This document shows positions 22,601 to 34,179 of a stretch of DNA of 64,000 bases, in pieces; the first letter of the stretch is position 1, and each line of letters begins with the position of its first letter. Source of the DNA: Anisakis pegreffii (Eukaryota; Nematoda; Chromadorea; Rhabditida; Anisakidae); the NCBI GenBank assembly GCA_035041965.1, contig JAPYMA010000240.1, positions 186,001 through 250,000 on the forward strand, read 5' to 3'. A program made the position numbers and the translations under genes. The notes below the pieces were generated by a model that worked only from the letters and a program-made list of their open reading frames with translations, was not told where the DNA came from and did no database searches.

Positions 22601-25600
22601 CTAACAATGTTAGGTGTTCGAACACGATATCTTCAATTTAAGCAGTGTCGCTTACAGTTCTATGAAGAAGTGAATTCCCAGTGAGTAAGGAAAACGTTCG
22701 AATCACGTATATGAGAGCGATTAAGTGAAGTGAATTCGAAAACTCACTTGATTTTTATCAACTTCTAGTGGCGTTAGACTAGGATCAAAAAGGAGCATCG
22801 ATGGATCGACGTTGATGGGCGATTGCATTTGTCCAGCCGTACACATACGCCAGTGCTTGTTGACAAGGCCCCAGAAGTCGGGACCTACAATGCATGGGTA
22901 GAAACATGCGGTCATCAGCCACGGTAACATTGCAAATGTGGCTATGCCTTTTACTTTTGGCTGAAACTTTTTCATGCCTCAAAAATTTAGTCGTTAGCGC
23001 TCACAGAAAACTTCGGTAAGTATCGCTGATCATCACAATCGCAATACCCATTGCTAACTGTTTGCTTTCATTCAAACAACCAAGTGAATAATAGTTTGAT
23101 AGTGCGTCTGATGATGATAAAAATCAGGAAAATAGCAAAAATTTAGTTTCACCAAAGAGAATTGTTTGAAAATTCATAAGCCAATGGTTTCCTGAAGGAC
23201 AGATTATACTGAGCGAATGAAAATAGAATTCAGAAATATGTGATTGATCTGTAAGTGTAAGTGATCAAATGAAATGAATTGAGCAAAAGGATCTTAGCTG
23301 AATCTATCACAGGATGATAGAAAATGATGCAGATGGAAAGGATATCGAGACAAATCCTTCTACAAATCTAATTGTTGCAAAAGGATTTATTTGTTTAAGA
23401 GTGTGGCGAAGGTGAGATTAAAATACACTGAGTGTTTTCAGTTGCTTTTTTTCTAACATAAGCTCTTAAAGCATTCATCGCGAGTTGGCAGTAAACAATT
23501 GACGAGAATCACATCAAACAACAGCAATTCTGAGAACATTAGAGAGCAATTTCGTAAACAGATGCAAGAATCAGGAATTGAACTACACTGAAACCAGCAA
23601 TTTGAGGTGAGTGCAGTGTATGCATTATGCTCGATGGTGAACTAAATGAGATACATGAAACCGAACATCATTCAAAGCGAGAGCTGTTAGAACTTTAAAG
23701 CTAATAACATGACATTGACTGATCTCATTCCATTGAGCTTCTGAATTCTGACAGTTTAGAAGCAGTCTGAAGCTTCTCAAGATTAAAAGGATCCTAACTG
23801 TTGTGAAGATCTGAAGCATTATGCATTTTCGAATTTTTGTCTAAATTTCCAACCTGACAGTGTCATCGAATGCCGATACTACCTGAACAACGTACAAAAA
23901 ACAATAATTGATCGACTATTAGAACGATGAAAATTGATTCTTTGAGAAAGGTAGATAAATTTTGTGAAAGAGCATCAAGCATTTTGCAGATATATGCGAT
24001 CGGACAACGAACTACAACATAGTATTGCATAAAAATCTACGGGTTAATAGAATATCTGACGGAATTATATCTAGGGACGTGCTTAGGCGAGTATGTGCGC
24101 ATGGATTAGCTATTCTCTTCCGATAACTCAATTGTCCTAAACACCACTTCGAGTGACTCTTCTCGGCTCTAGCACGAACAAATATCTACTAAAATCCACG
24201 AATTAACGATGAATTCACAACGATGCAAAGAAACGTTGCACACGACAACAAAACATCCATTTAGTGCGGCGGTCATTGCTAAAAGCATCGCAGATGAATA
24301 GCACTTCGATCGAGACAACTTTTTAAACAAAGTGTCCTAGTCGCTGCTGCTGCTGAAGTATTTACTGAAGAATTTGAAGTGAACCAGAAAAATCAGCTCG
24401 AAGAACGCGTTGAGTTTCAGCTACTGGAATGAAAAGGCGACTTTGAAGAGACCTGAGAATAATGGAGCCAATATTCAAATCCAGAAGGCAGCAGATAAGC
24501 GATGTTACATGATGCCAAGATGTGTGAAAGATATCAAGTATAATGAAGCTGATCGATGATGAATACGAAATCTAATTTGAGAAGACGAAAAGAAATGCGC
24601 AGCTGCATCGAGAATTTTTTGCTGTGGCTTGAAAAAGCTAATTTTATCGATGAACAGCGATGTTATTTCGTCAGTCGTTGTCATCGCTCATGCAGAATCA
24701 ACTGATTTTCCACGGCTCACGGAGCCAGCCAATTTCTTGGATCATGACGAATGATACTATGGAAACGACAGTTGCCATGAGTTCATGTGCTTGCGGTGCC
24801 GTAAATTTTACGGCGAAATAGAATAAATTTTCATAGCGATCTATCTCTTTGCTCGACAAGTCAATCCATAGAAAACAGCCAGAATATGACAATTCTGCTC
24901 AAATGAATTATAATAAACCACTAACCTGTCATAAACACTTAATCAGTATAGAGTGATTTCAGTATGTTCCGACTGAAATGCGATGCATTGCAAAAGCTTT
25001 TTTCAGCCGGCTGCATATCCGCCGCTTAGCATTAATCTCCTGATCATATCTTACAGACGGGAAGCAGAGTAACAAATGAAAAATCATTTGAGAATGAAAA
25101 GTTCATAGAAAATTGTGCACGTATGAAATTAAGCACATACTTCAGTGTTGATAACGGATTCACTGAAGCAAACTATTAACTAGACTCTACGACTGGAATT
25201 GTTCTGAATGTGAATCATGCTAATTAATGACACAAATAATGTTTTTACATAGCGCAGACAAGCCAGATTATTAAAGCGTCATGAGCACGCAATATACTCA
25301 AATGCAGTTACTTTCTATCGAGAAGACTTTACCAATTTGATTTCGTTTATCTCAAGACAACACGAGCAACCGGTACACTGATATTTTTGCCATAGAAAGT
25401 CCATGAAAAAAACTATTGGACACACTTAAAATAAAAGAAATGGATTCATTCATTAGGGAACTGACGTTTCTTTTAATCACTAGACTTGAATGCTTACAAT
25501 CAAAGGACATACACAGCGCACCTAGAGCATCCAATACAATTGCACGAAATCGCTAGATTGATACCATATTGAATGTCCAACGGAATTTTTTTTCCAAATT

Positions 25601-28576
25601 TTTTAAAATTACACTTGATCTGCGGCATTTGATAACCTAAGATCCATAAGCTATAACAGCGATAAGAAAAGCAGTTAGCATGGGTTGTTCTTGAGCCAGT
25701 CATCTTTCTGCCTCGTCAACTGAATAGGGACTTACTTTGGTATGCTTAAAGGGAAGGAAGGTATTTCTGAAGCATGAACTGACAATATTCACTGAGACAT
25801 CGACTGAAACTTTTAACTTATCTTATCGTTAATATGACAACGTTAAGATATGTCACTCAAATATTTCAAGTCCTACATTATCCACGAACGAAACAACACC
25901 AACTTCATCTTGTCATATCCACAAGCAGCAATAATTTCATTTATGACTCTTCCATTCACTGCAATTAGAATCTTAAATGCTCTCATCAGTTAGATTGCAC
26001 TCGTCGAAATGAAGTGGAAATCTTTGAGCCTTAACAACGAACGCAATGGGAATTGCACTGCGTTTGCAATCTGATTAGCTCAATAACTGTGTGGCTCGGG
26101 ATAAGTGTGCGCGAAGATTTGAGTCAGTGTTTACACTGATTACTTACTTAGATGAGCACCTCAGGAAATGCTGCATGTCTCGAGAGAAAGACATCCATTT
26201 AGAGCGATTGATATTGGTGAACATTGATGACCATTGATTGAGCGCTTAAGCAGTCATAAACCATCTTAATAGTATTTAAAGACTATGTATCATTAAAACT
26301 GTTCCTATAGAAGTTGAAATTATTATTATGATCCTACGAGGTTGTCAATGCAATAGCTCAGCTTAAGCCTTGAGGGATGAAGGTGTAAGCCTTACTTCAG
26401 ATCAGTAGCATTTACAAGAAAGCTCTGAGAAAGATAAAGACAAATGCAAACGAGACAACCATATCCTAAAGATCAATCAAAAACATTACATTTTCAAAGT
26501 ACCATCGGGTTCGACTTTTCCAAACGGCGTTTGGGTTCAATACTGTCAAAGAGCTGGAGCTGGTAATAACTCCACTTGACTGGAATGTCAAGAATCCTGG
26601 CCACTATAATATGAGCCAGTTGGTACGAACGAAAAGTGCTGCTGCTGTTGGGAACCTAAATGGATGAAACAAAGAGAAACAAATGAGGAGGTACTGACTG
26701 CAAAAAAAAACAACCAGCAGATAGGTGCTAAAGAAAGACGGCAAGCTGACACAATCACTAGGTTGCATTCAAGTCTCGTCTAACTTGTATTCTTCTCAAT
26801 TAAACGTGTGAACTTTGCCAGTGGCACTGTGAATAATTCAAAAAGCTTCATATTCAACTACTAGCTCACACGTACATCTCATCATATCAGACACTAACCA
26901 CTACTCGACAACTACGCGATGGCTATTTTCTTTCGTTCATTTAGTCATTCTTGTTTAATGCCGTATAAATGCTTCCGTTCAATTTAAATCAATCGATGTG
27001 TTGTGCGTTTTCGCTTTCGCGTATTTATCTCATCATCATGCAAATTACATGCATTCTCGTTCGGTTTCCTGATATCAGAAGCAATTTCTTCGGCAGGCAT
27101 GCATAAAACATTGCAGTTTCTTTGATCAATTAACGAAAGTTTCTCATCAAGCCAACGAACTTTGAGATGTGCTCTGAAGCGAAAAAGCACTTATGCTTCA
27201 ACCAATGTGAGCTGTACATAGAAAGTATGAGATCGAATAATGTTAAGTAATCTCACAAAAACGCTCTTTTTCGCAAGAATTCCATCAGATACACTTACTG
27301 AGATTTAGTCACATCAGTTTAGGGCAAGTGGTAGCATAAGAACAAAACTCATGCTGAGACAGTGATCAGTCATTCTCATTACAGTTTGGTGATAACCAAA
27401 ACTGCCATTCGGCTTCAAAGAATGAAAGTTTTGACTAGGTGCTTGCCTAGAGATGTTTACAGAAGGTACTACTAGCAATTCGAAGAAAGCAGCTGTGATG
27501 AAAGATAAATTCTGCAGTTCACGAAAAAGGATCCGGATGGCTTTCGATTACATGTAGGACTTAAAACAAGTATGAAACATGAATTTTTTATGATGTAACA
27601 TCACATTGAAATCAGCTCTGCGTGTTTCTCATCAAATAGAGCTATCCATACCGCAATTTCAGTGATTCAATGATATCCCATAGTACGATGTCTTGTTCCG
27701 TCTGCGAATAGATTAAATTCATGTGTATTTGACCGAATGTATCAAACTGTTAAGTCGCCACTGTGAACTGTTAGAACGGATTTGTAGCTTGAGGATCTTC
27801 TCGCATCAGATGTCAAATATTTTTTATAGATATACGTTAATACGTTAACGATGCATTTTTCAAAAGGTTTACTTCATATTCAGTGAGATAGTACTAGTGA
27901 TATTCCAGTAGTAATAGTTCTCAAACTGAAATTGCTAGATATATTCTCATGTGGGCATGAAAATCCACAAATGATTGATTGGCTCTCAGAATAGATGTGT
28001 TTAAACGAAGAATCGAAAATGTTAACTGTTCAGCAGCTTTTATTCGAGATAATCACACATCAAAAATCTAGCAACATTCTTATCCGATTTTACTAATATC
28101 TCGTTTATAACTCATATATTCACTTATATGTACCACTCTACCCGGAGAAAGTCACTTCAAATTCAAGATTTTCAACTGCAAAGATTTTCAACTACCAAAG
28201 ACTTCATTCTGTTTCCAATGCAATTGAATGAATCCGTCAGGAAGACTACCATATATTCCAACAATAAGGTTTTAAGTAACACAAAAGAGATTTTCTTAAG
28301 AACAAAAGTAATAGTTCTGAAGTAATGAAACATTTTAAGCGATTGTTCGTTACAGTCAATAAAGATGCCTCTTCATATGGCGAAACTCGATAGTTTTGAG
28401 GCAAAACTATCAAAATGGAGTTATGAAGATCAATTTAATAAAGTAAGTTTCGTCTTACCTCCAAACAGGTCATTGTCGAAAGTCCATGGATATTCGGCAG
28501 CTGCGGCTGAGATTTGCATTCGAACCAGCTGCTGCTGTATCAGCACGATTAACGCACCAGCGGTTAGCAAGAACAT
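19681..28576 (-). CDS. cah-2: Secreted carbonic-anhydrase-related protein (CA10/CA11 type), 9 exons
   Basis: Exons (5' to 3'): 28576-28459, 22884-22748, 22480-22371, 22226-22130, 21572-21477, 21176-21110, 20612-20458, 20222-20091, 19857-19681. All phases fit and give 362 aa. Residues 1-27 form a signal peptide (FLLTAGALIVL core). The alpha-CA fold follows: PWTF, GPDFWGLVNKHW, QSPIN, the RLHHVIIHFG strand, GSEH, YITYEGSLTFPGCYET and FRPL-like NYRPL. Of the three zinc histidines, the first is Ile129 and the third Gln156; only His131 remains. It therefore should not hydrate CO2 and belongs with the CARP X/XI group, which in other animals acts extracellularly as a binding protein. Cys54 and Cys241 can form the usual extracellular CA disulfide. 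Intron 1 (22885-28458) is 5.6 kb. I rejected an in-frame Met at 22975 because a 3' splice site at 22885 joins exon 1 in phase and supplies the expected W-x-x-D linker. The C-terminal tail is longer than in vertebrates. Confidence 0.9.
20831..20945 (+). repeat. Dispersed repeat, copy 3 (cah-2 intron 6)
   Basis: AGAATGTGATATTAGTGATA, GATAACAGAGGGGCATAAAC, TCATAATGAGTTGGA, then a tail of TAAATAAATGAATGAATAAA. The longest of three colinear copies, inserted antisense to the host gene. Confidence 0.7.
21754..21982 (-). mobile_element. Palindromic GCCTAA-rich MITE, copy B (cah-2 intron 4)
   Basis: Element 21762-21973 aligns to the reverse complement of copy A along its whole length (shared ATTGCCTAACGGACAG, CTTGCCTAAGGAACGG, GCCTATTAGGC, AATATCCATTAAAAA). 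Flanks are CAATCACT on the left and CAAATCACT on the right, a plausible target duplication with a 1-nt change. No ORF. Confidence 0.8.
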
Positions 28577-28590
28577 TGTTCGGAATCTGA
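28577..28590 (-). promoter_or_regulatory. Likely trans-splice acceptor of cah-2
   Basis: On the minus strand TATAATTCAG is followed by only 10 nt (ATTCCGAACA) before the ATG at 28576. A 3' splice site this close to the start, with no upstream coding, is the usual layout of a nematode spliced-leader addition site and supports this start codon. Confidence 0.5.
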
Positions 28591-30256
28591 ATTATATTGA
28601 GTGATCCGGTTGGTGATTGAATGATTGAGTGATTTCTACCTAGATGGTGAAGTCGTTTATTTTTTAAATTTTTCCGACTGGATAATATTTCCAGACGCAA
28701 CAGTAATGATTGCACTGGTTATGATAAGCGCATAAGTTCAAAGTTTATCATTCTCATACGCTAGTGGAAAGGGCAATTCACGTCTACCGAATCCTTCGTA
28801 ACACTCTCAAGAACTCGTCACTATGTGCCCCATCATAAATATAGCCAGATAGTCGGTCGCCTAGATTCAGATACTAAGTTCTATACCAGGACCACATGAA
28901 AGTAATTGAAGTGCTGCAGTAACAATCTCTAAACATTTATGAGTGGAGGATTTTCTGAACGAGTTCAGTCATTCGAACAATTCAGAGGAATTTCAAATCG
29001 CTGGAAAAACTTTAATGTCTCGCTAAATCAGTCACTACTTTGATTTGATATAGCACCTATCAAGTTCGCTGAAGTGCAATTGAATGTATCGCTAGCGAAT
29101 TGAATACAACAGTTCACTGAACCATACTAACTAAATATGCAAATTACTGAATGTAAGTTTCCGAAAATAGATCTCTTTTAGCTCGAAATTATTCAACATT
29201 CTATGTTACGCTCATGTGAAAGCAGTTCCGATCAAATTAGATATGAACACTCGCAATCCCACAGAAATTACCCCCAAATCGTTGAGATATTTCCACATTC
29301 CTATATTACTTACGATTAAAAAAAGCCCTTTCGGCTCAGTTCAGAAGAAAAAGCACCTAGATAACCTTTCGTAAAGCTCGCTTTCCTGAGTTTCCGTTCA
29401 CAATTCCACAGTTGTTATCTAGTGACTGATAAAAGAAGTTAGCAAAGCTACTACCTATTATTTAAGTTCAATTTATCGTCGAGTATTCTTTGAATGATCA
29501 ATATGAAACTGCATCTGAAATGTTTTTTGCTTTTCATTGGTACTTTCTCTTTACTGGGTTGAAGAGACAAAACGGTGAGCATGAAGTGAGCTCATTAAGC
29601 ATTTCTTCTTTCGCAGAAATGATTACTGATCGTTTCATTTTAGAAGTGAATAACTAGGTTGATGCATTTTGTATACCTTAAGACAGTGACGAGTGGATCT
29701 AAGTAGGTCAATTGATATCTCAAAGCACTTTCATCGTTGAATTTCATGGAATGTTGAATTATTCCATCACAAAACTTTGCAATCAAATTTGCACTGGAAT
29801 GTCATATAGATAGCTTGCTGTATGAAAGTCCGGTCTGGCTAAAGTACAACTCTTTAGTATGCATTCGATTTTTTGCGTCAAAATCTCAGTCTGAAGGTGA
29901 GTCGAAGCGGGAGAATTCGATATTGAAGTTGCGGCCTTTACCAGCAATGTCTCATTATTTGTTGATGTTTTCGGTCAATTTAGCGCAAATTGTAACATAA
30001 TGTTGCTTTGAGCGACTCGTTTGCGTCATGATTTATGTGAAAGCAATGTTTCCTGATGTCATTCCACCACGACCATCAACCGTCCAGTAACCAAATTACT
30101 GATCGTATATCAGAGAATGAATGCGGAAATGGTCAACGTAACCGGAAACTGCAGACTTGCTGTCAACACCGCGTGCTCGATCCGATTTGAGGCAAAATAT
30201 AACTGCGGGATTTGCATTTGGAAGAGAAATTGCAAGCTAAGGGATCCTTTGAAGTG
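28591..30256. other. No gene seen
   Basis: AT-rich sequence upstream of the minus-strand cah-2 start. It should contain the cah-2 promoter, but I see no recognisable element. Only short frames without domains. Confidence 0.45.
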
Positions 30257-30407
30257 ACGAGAACGTTGAAAAAAACCAATTTTTGAATAATTAGCATGAC
30301 AATTCTTTCATTTTCTTGTATTATCCAACAGTGTTATAATGCAAGAAAATGGAAGAATTATCATGCAAAATATTCTCCAATTGCTCTTTTCAACGCAGTG
30401 TTCTCGT
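30257..30407. repeat. Long imperfect inverted repeat (hairpin)
   Basis: The left arm starts ACGAGAACGTTGAAAA and runs to CATTTTCTTGTATTAT. The right arm mirrors it, from TTATAATGCAAGAAAATG to TTCAACGCAGTGTTCTCGT. Arms of roughly 70 nt surround a loop near 30331 (CCAACAGTG). The inner 30 nt of each arm pair almost perfectly, the outer part less well. It is either a fold-back MITE or a structured RNA. Confidence 0.75.
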
Positions 30408-33400
30408 GGCGCAGTATGGAACAAAGTCAACTAATGATGCATTGACAGCTCTAGGAACGAACGGTAAACAATCAACACAAACTTAGCACGATATCAAGTG
30501 AGTTTTTATTTGAAAGTGATTAAATGCAGTCGACAAGCGAACTTTTGAATTCACCATTTGGTTTGTTTGTTCTTTTTCAGTTAGATGCTCCACAATTAAA
30601 GTTGTTTGATTCACATTTTTCATCGCGAAATGCTCTTCGAATAACTGCCTTTGTACTTGTCTCATTTTCATGCAAATTATCAACTAATTGTTCGAAATGT
30701 TTGAATTGATAAGTAAGAATTCGATTATTTTGCTGCGATACTCCTCTCTCCTATTCGAAATTAGCTGCATGTTCGTGAGAATTTCTCCAATAAAGGATAG
30801 ACTCACGCCGTTCGCACTCAATGAGAACACTGCATCAACTAAAACTGAGAAATTTAGATGAATTATCAACTGGATCTGGGGGAGGGGGGGGGGAAGCTGG
30901 AGGAAGAGAGCAGATAGAACCGAAACCGAAATTTTTTTAGTAACACTATAGGTGTGTGTGGATTTTTCAATGGGTGAGTCTTCAGCTCGTGAATTTATTT
31001 GTGAACGCCGGTCTTGCAGTTGGGACTTTCCATACTTGTTCTTCAATTTCCACCCGAGATATGAGCTTTATGCTAGGATGCATTTGATTTGTAGTGGATA
31101 GAATTTCCACGATGCGACATTGAGCGAGCTTACGGCTTAATTACTCCTCAGTTGTGCTGCTTGAGGTTGACGATCACATCAACGATTATGTTTTTAGCGA
31201 TAAATACCACAGCGGTGATGAAAATATGGACGAATTTATCAATTCATGTTCGTAATTAAATAACAAACAGAAACGGGCCGTAAGTTTCGAGGAATAATCT
31301 TTTTTTCAAGAGGATACAATAATCAGCGGAAAGAATACGATTAAAGGAGATAACAACAAAATGTTGGGGTTAATCGGTTTTAATCCAGAGGATTTGTGAG
31401 GAATTCGAGGAATTTTGTTGTGCATTAGCTTAGTCTACGCCATGCGACATTTTCACCCCAAACGATTCGCTTCATTAAAGATGATACTTTTGACTTCTTG
31501 AGACTTGCAGAAAATTTTTCGCTCATATGAGATTGATATATGGATTTGCGAGTGGCTAATGAACGCTAAATACGGCTCGCTGGAATCCATGTTTCCATAG
31601 TCATTCAGGATTTTTGCAAACTGCTTAAGGAGTCAAAATAAATGACTCAGTAACAAACCAACATGAAATCTTTCCTGTGATTACGCAAACGCATTACAAC
31701 AGCAATTCCACGTCAATCGTGTGCGTTATGCAACTCTTGATGTTTGATTATTGAATCATTAAAATTAGAGCCATGTATCTTGAATTAATTGCTGCTGCAA
31801 CACACACAAATGGGCAATTAAAAATGCAGCAGAACCAGAATACCTGGACAGATATCTGAAATGAAGTTTCAAAAAATCACTCACTTCTTCTATTGAAACG
31901 GATTATGTAATCTGTAATCTCGATCTGAGCAAGTTGCCTTACTTTCCAATGTTGCTCACAATGTGGATGTCTTCTCAGTACGACGAATCTTCATGACCTT
32001 ATCTGTAACAAACTGTTGCTTCAAAAGAGTGTCACCGTATATAAATCGCATCACGTACGCAATGGAAGGTAACGATCATACCACACTTACGTAACCCATT
32101 CAGTACAATAGTTGAATAGAATTCCAGCTGTAGAGATTTCTATACATTCAAACGCAACACTTTTCAGTATTATTTATGATCTTTCAATGCAATGATCAAT
32201 GTAATGAACAAGGAAATTGACTAGAACTGTGCATTGACAATTAGTGTTACAATGATAATATAAATCTAATTTGAACTCGTTTAATTGTAAACTTATTCAG
32301 TTATTCAACTTTATTAAGGTGATATCAAAGGAAGCAAACTTGACAGCTGAAGATATCTATTCTACAATCCTTCTAATCAACATATCACAAATGGAAGAGG
32401 CAATCGATATGTAGCGTAAAGCAGGTGTGCTATGGAATCCGATTAGAGCCGGATACGTGCTGATGAAAATCAGCTTTGATCGCATTTGTGCAGATCATCG
32501 GATCGCAAGATTTGGCAGCCAACTAATTATCATTAACACAGAGTAGGTCATATTGAAGTGGAGAACGGCGCGAATAGAAATAGAACGAATTGATAACATT
32601 CAGCGACGAATGACCAACTGAACGTCTTATATAACTTCATTTCACAGTTTTGCCTTAATATCATGGAACTAGAAATTATGAGCTATATCGCTGTTAGAAT
32701 ACTGTTTGAACAGGTATTCTAGCTGAAAAATAGTGATTAAAAATGACACCTGGACATGTAAATGGAGCACATAACTGCATACTTTCGAAGTATTCGACAG
32801 TGGAAAACTAAGCACATTCACCTTATGAACTAAAAAGTAGATTCAACTGCCAGCAAGACCGATGGCGTTTCTTTTTAGTAAAAACTGCGGTTAAGAACGA
32901 AACAGCTGAAAGAGGGCAGGTGATTCGAGTGGTAACCGGGAGGCATGAACTCGGAGTCAATCATAATTATGATCGAATGAAGTGGTAATTGATGAAACGT
33001 CATGACCAAATCGTTTATCGTTTGAATGGCACTTTTTTGCAATTTCATTCCGACTGTTAGAGAATTGCGTCGACTTGAGAATATTAATAATTCATAATAC
33101 TGAGTACGAAGCAGGAATGCATACTAATTTGATGACTAACTTTGAAAAGCGCACTCACTTGATGTTGGTACTTTTGACAGGTGATATGTATTTGATCGCA
33201 TTCAAATCATAATCATTTCTCAGTAGACTTTATTTATACACAATAAAAAATGTCAGTTATATTGCTCTAAGATGATAATTCATCAAATTATGATTCTAAA
33301 AATATAGAAACCCTTGAGTGCAATTCACTTTTTTATTTTATTGGACGTGAATTCAATATTCAGTTCGTCTGAAGCACGCACTTGAAGCACGAAGTTGCAA

Positions 33401-33640
33401 CAGACTGAAGGGCTGAATTTTTGTGTGAAATCCTGTATAGCGTTTTAAGAATTTTTTTTGAGAAAGAAGAAATGTTTCAGAACATTTCAGCCCTACCATT
33501 AGAATTCATCGGATTTATCAATGCCATCAGTCATTAAACAAGTGATGATTATACGGCTTTAGTATCCTACATGCGTCAGTGCTTTTAGCAACCTCTTCAC
33601 TCAATAAATGAATGAAAACTGCACAACACTTGAATAGCTC
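30408..33640. other. No gene seen
   Basis: Frames at 30483-30709 overlap on both strands and show no domain. A G-rich run (GGGGGAGGGGGGG) lies near 30883-30895. Nothing else stands out. Confidence 0.45.
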
Positions 33641-33646
33641 AGTTTC

Positions 33647-34179
33647 TTGGTCGATATGAAACTGAAGCTTGATGTCAACATAGTTGATAATACCAACAAA
33701 GTTGTGGGGATCGCTTCAGTGGTTATTATGAATCGAACTGGGACTATTCGGAACAAACGCAGCCTTAAAAATGTGGTTTTTGGGATCGAAGACGACGTCA
33801 ATGGTCTCCACAACCACCAGTATATTTGCGCGTAATGCAGGATGATTTGACACTATCAGTTGGGTGCCATCATGATAGCGTCGGACACTTCAGGAGGTCG
33901 GAGATTAAAGGTGTGGATGTTATAGATAGCCTGTGCGTGCCTAGGTCAAATGCGAGGGATCCCTTGCGGCGTATCAATACGAGGGTCATTCTTGACCGAA
34001 ACGTTTCCAGATGGAACGTCCTATTTCAGCCTGAAGAAAAACTCCTTCTGTTGATGATGGCAATGGAGAGAATATTCAGAGATATAACAGTGGTACATTA
34101 TATTGCAAGTGATATAACGATGCACGGGAATCACTCGAATAATGCTGTCAATTGTTGCAGAATCATCGAAGAGGTTTAA
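33647..34179 (+). other. Cluster of overlapping open frames, identity unknown
   Basis: Two successive plus-strand frames (33647-33835 and 33826-34179, overlapping by 10 nt in different phase) lie in sequence that is visibly richer in G+C than its surroundings. The minus strand is also open for about 50 codons in places. The second frame contains RRINTRVILDRNVSRWNVLF. I recognise no domain. A decayed coding sequence or transposon fragment is possible; a true exon is not shown. Confidence 0.3.

Noticed and set aside
22721..22975. Met at 22975 as start of the carbonic-anhydrase-related protein
   Set aside because: The sequence before GPDFWG does not resemble the family, whereas the acceptor at 22885 joins exon 28576-28459 in phase and supplies a signal peptide and linker.
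24721..24778. Alternative first exon for the same gene (MATVVSIVSFVMIQEIGWL, donor GTGAGC)
   Set aside because: It also joins in phase, but lacks the W-x-x-D-type linker before GPDFWG that the 28.5-kb exon provides; kept only as an outside possibility.
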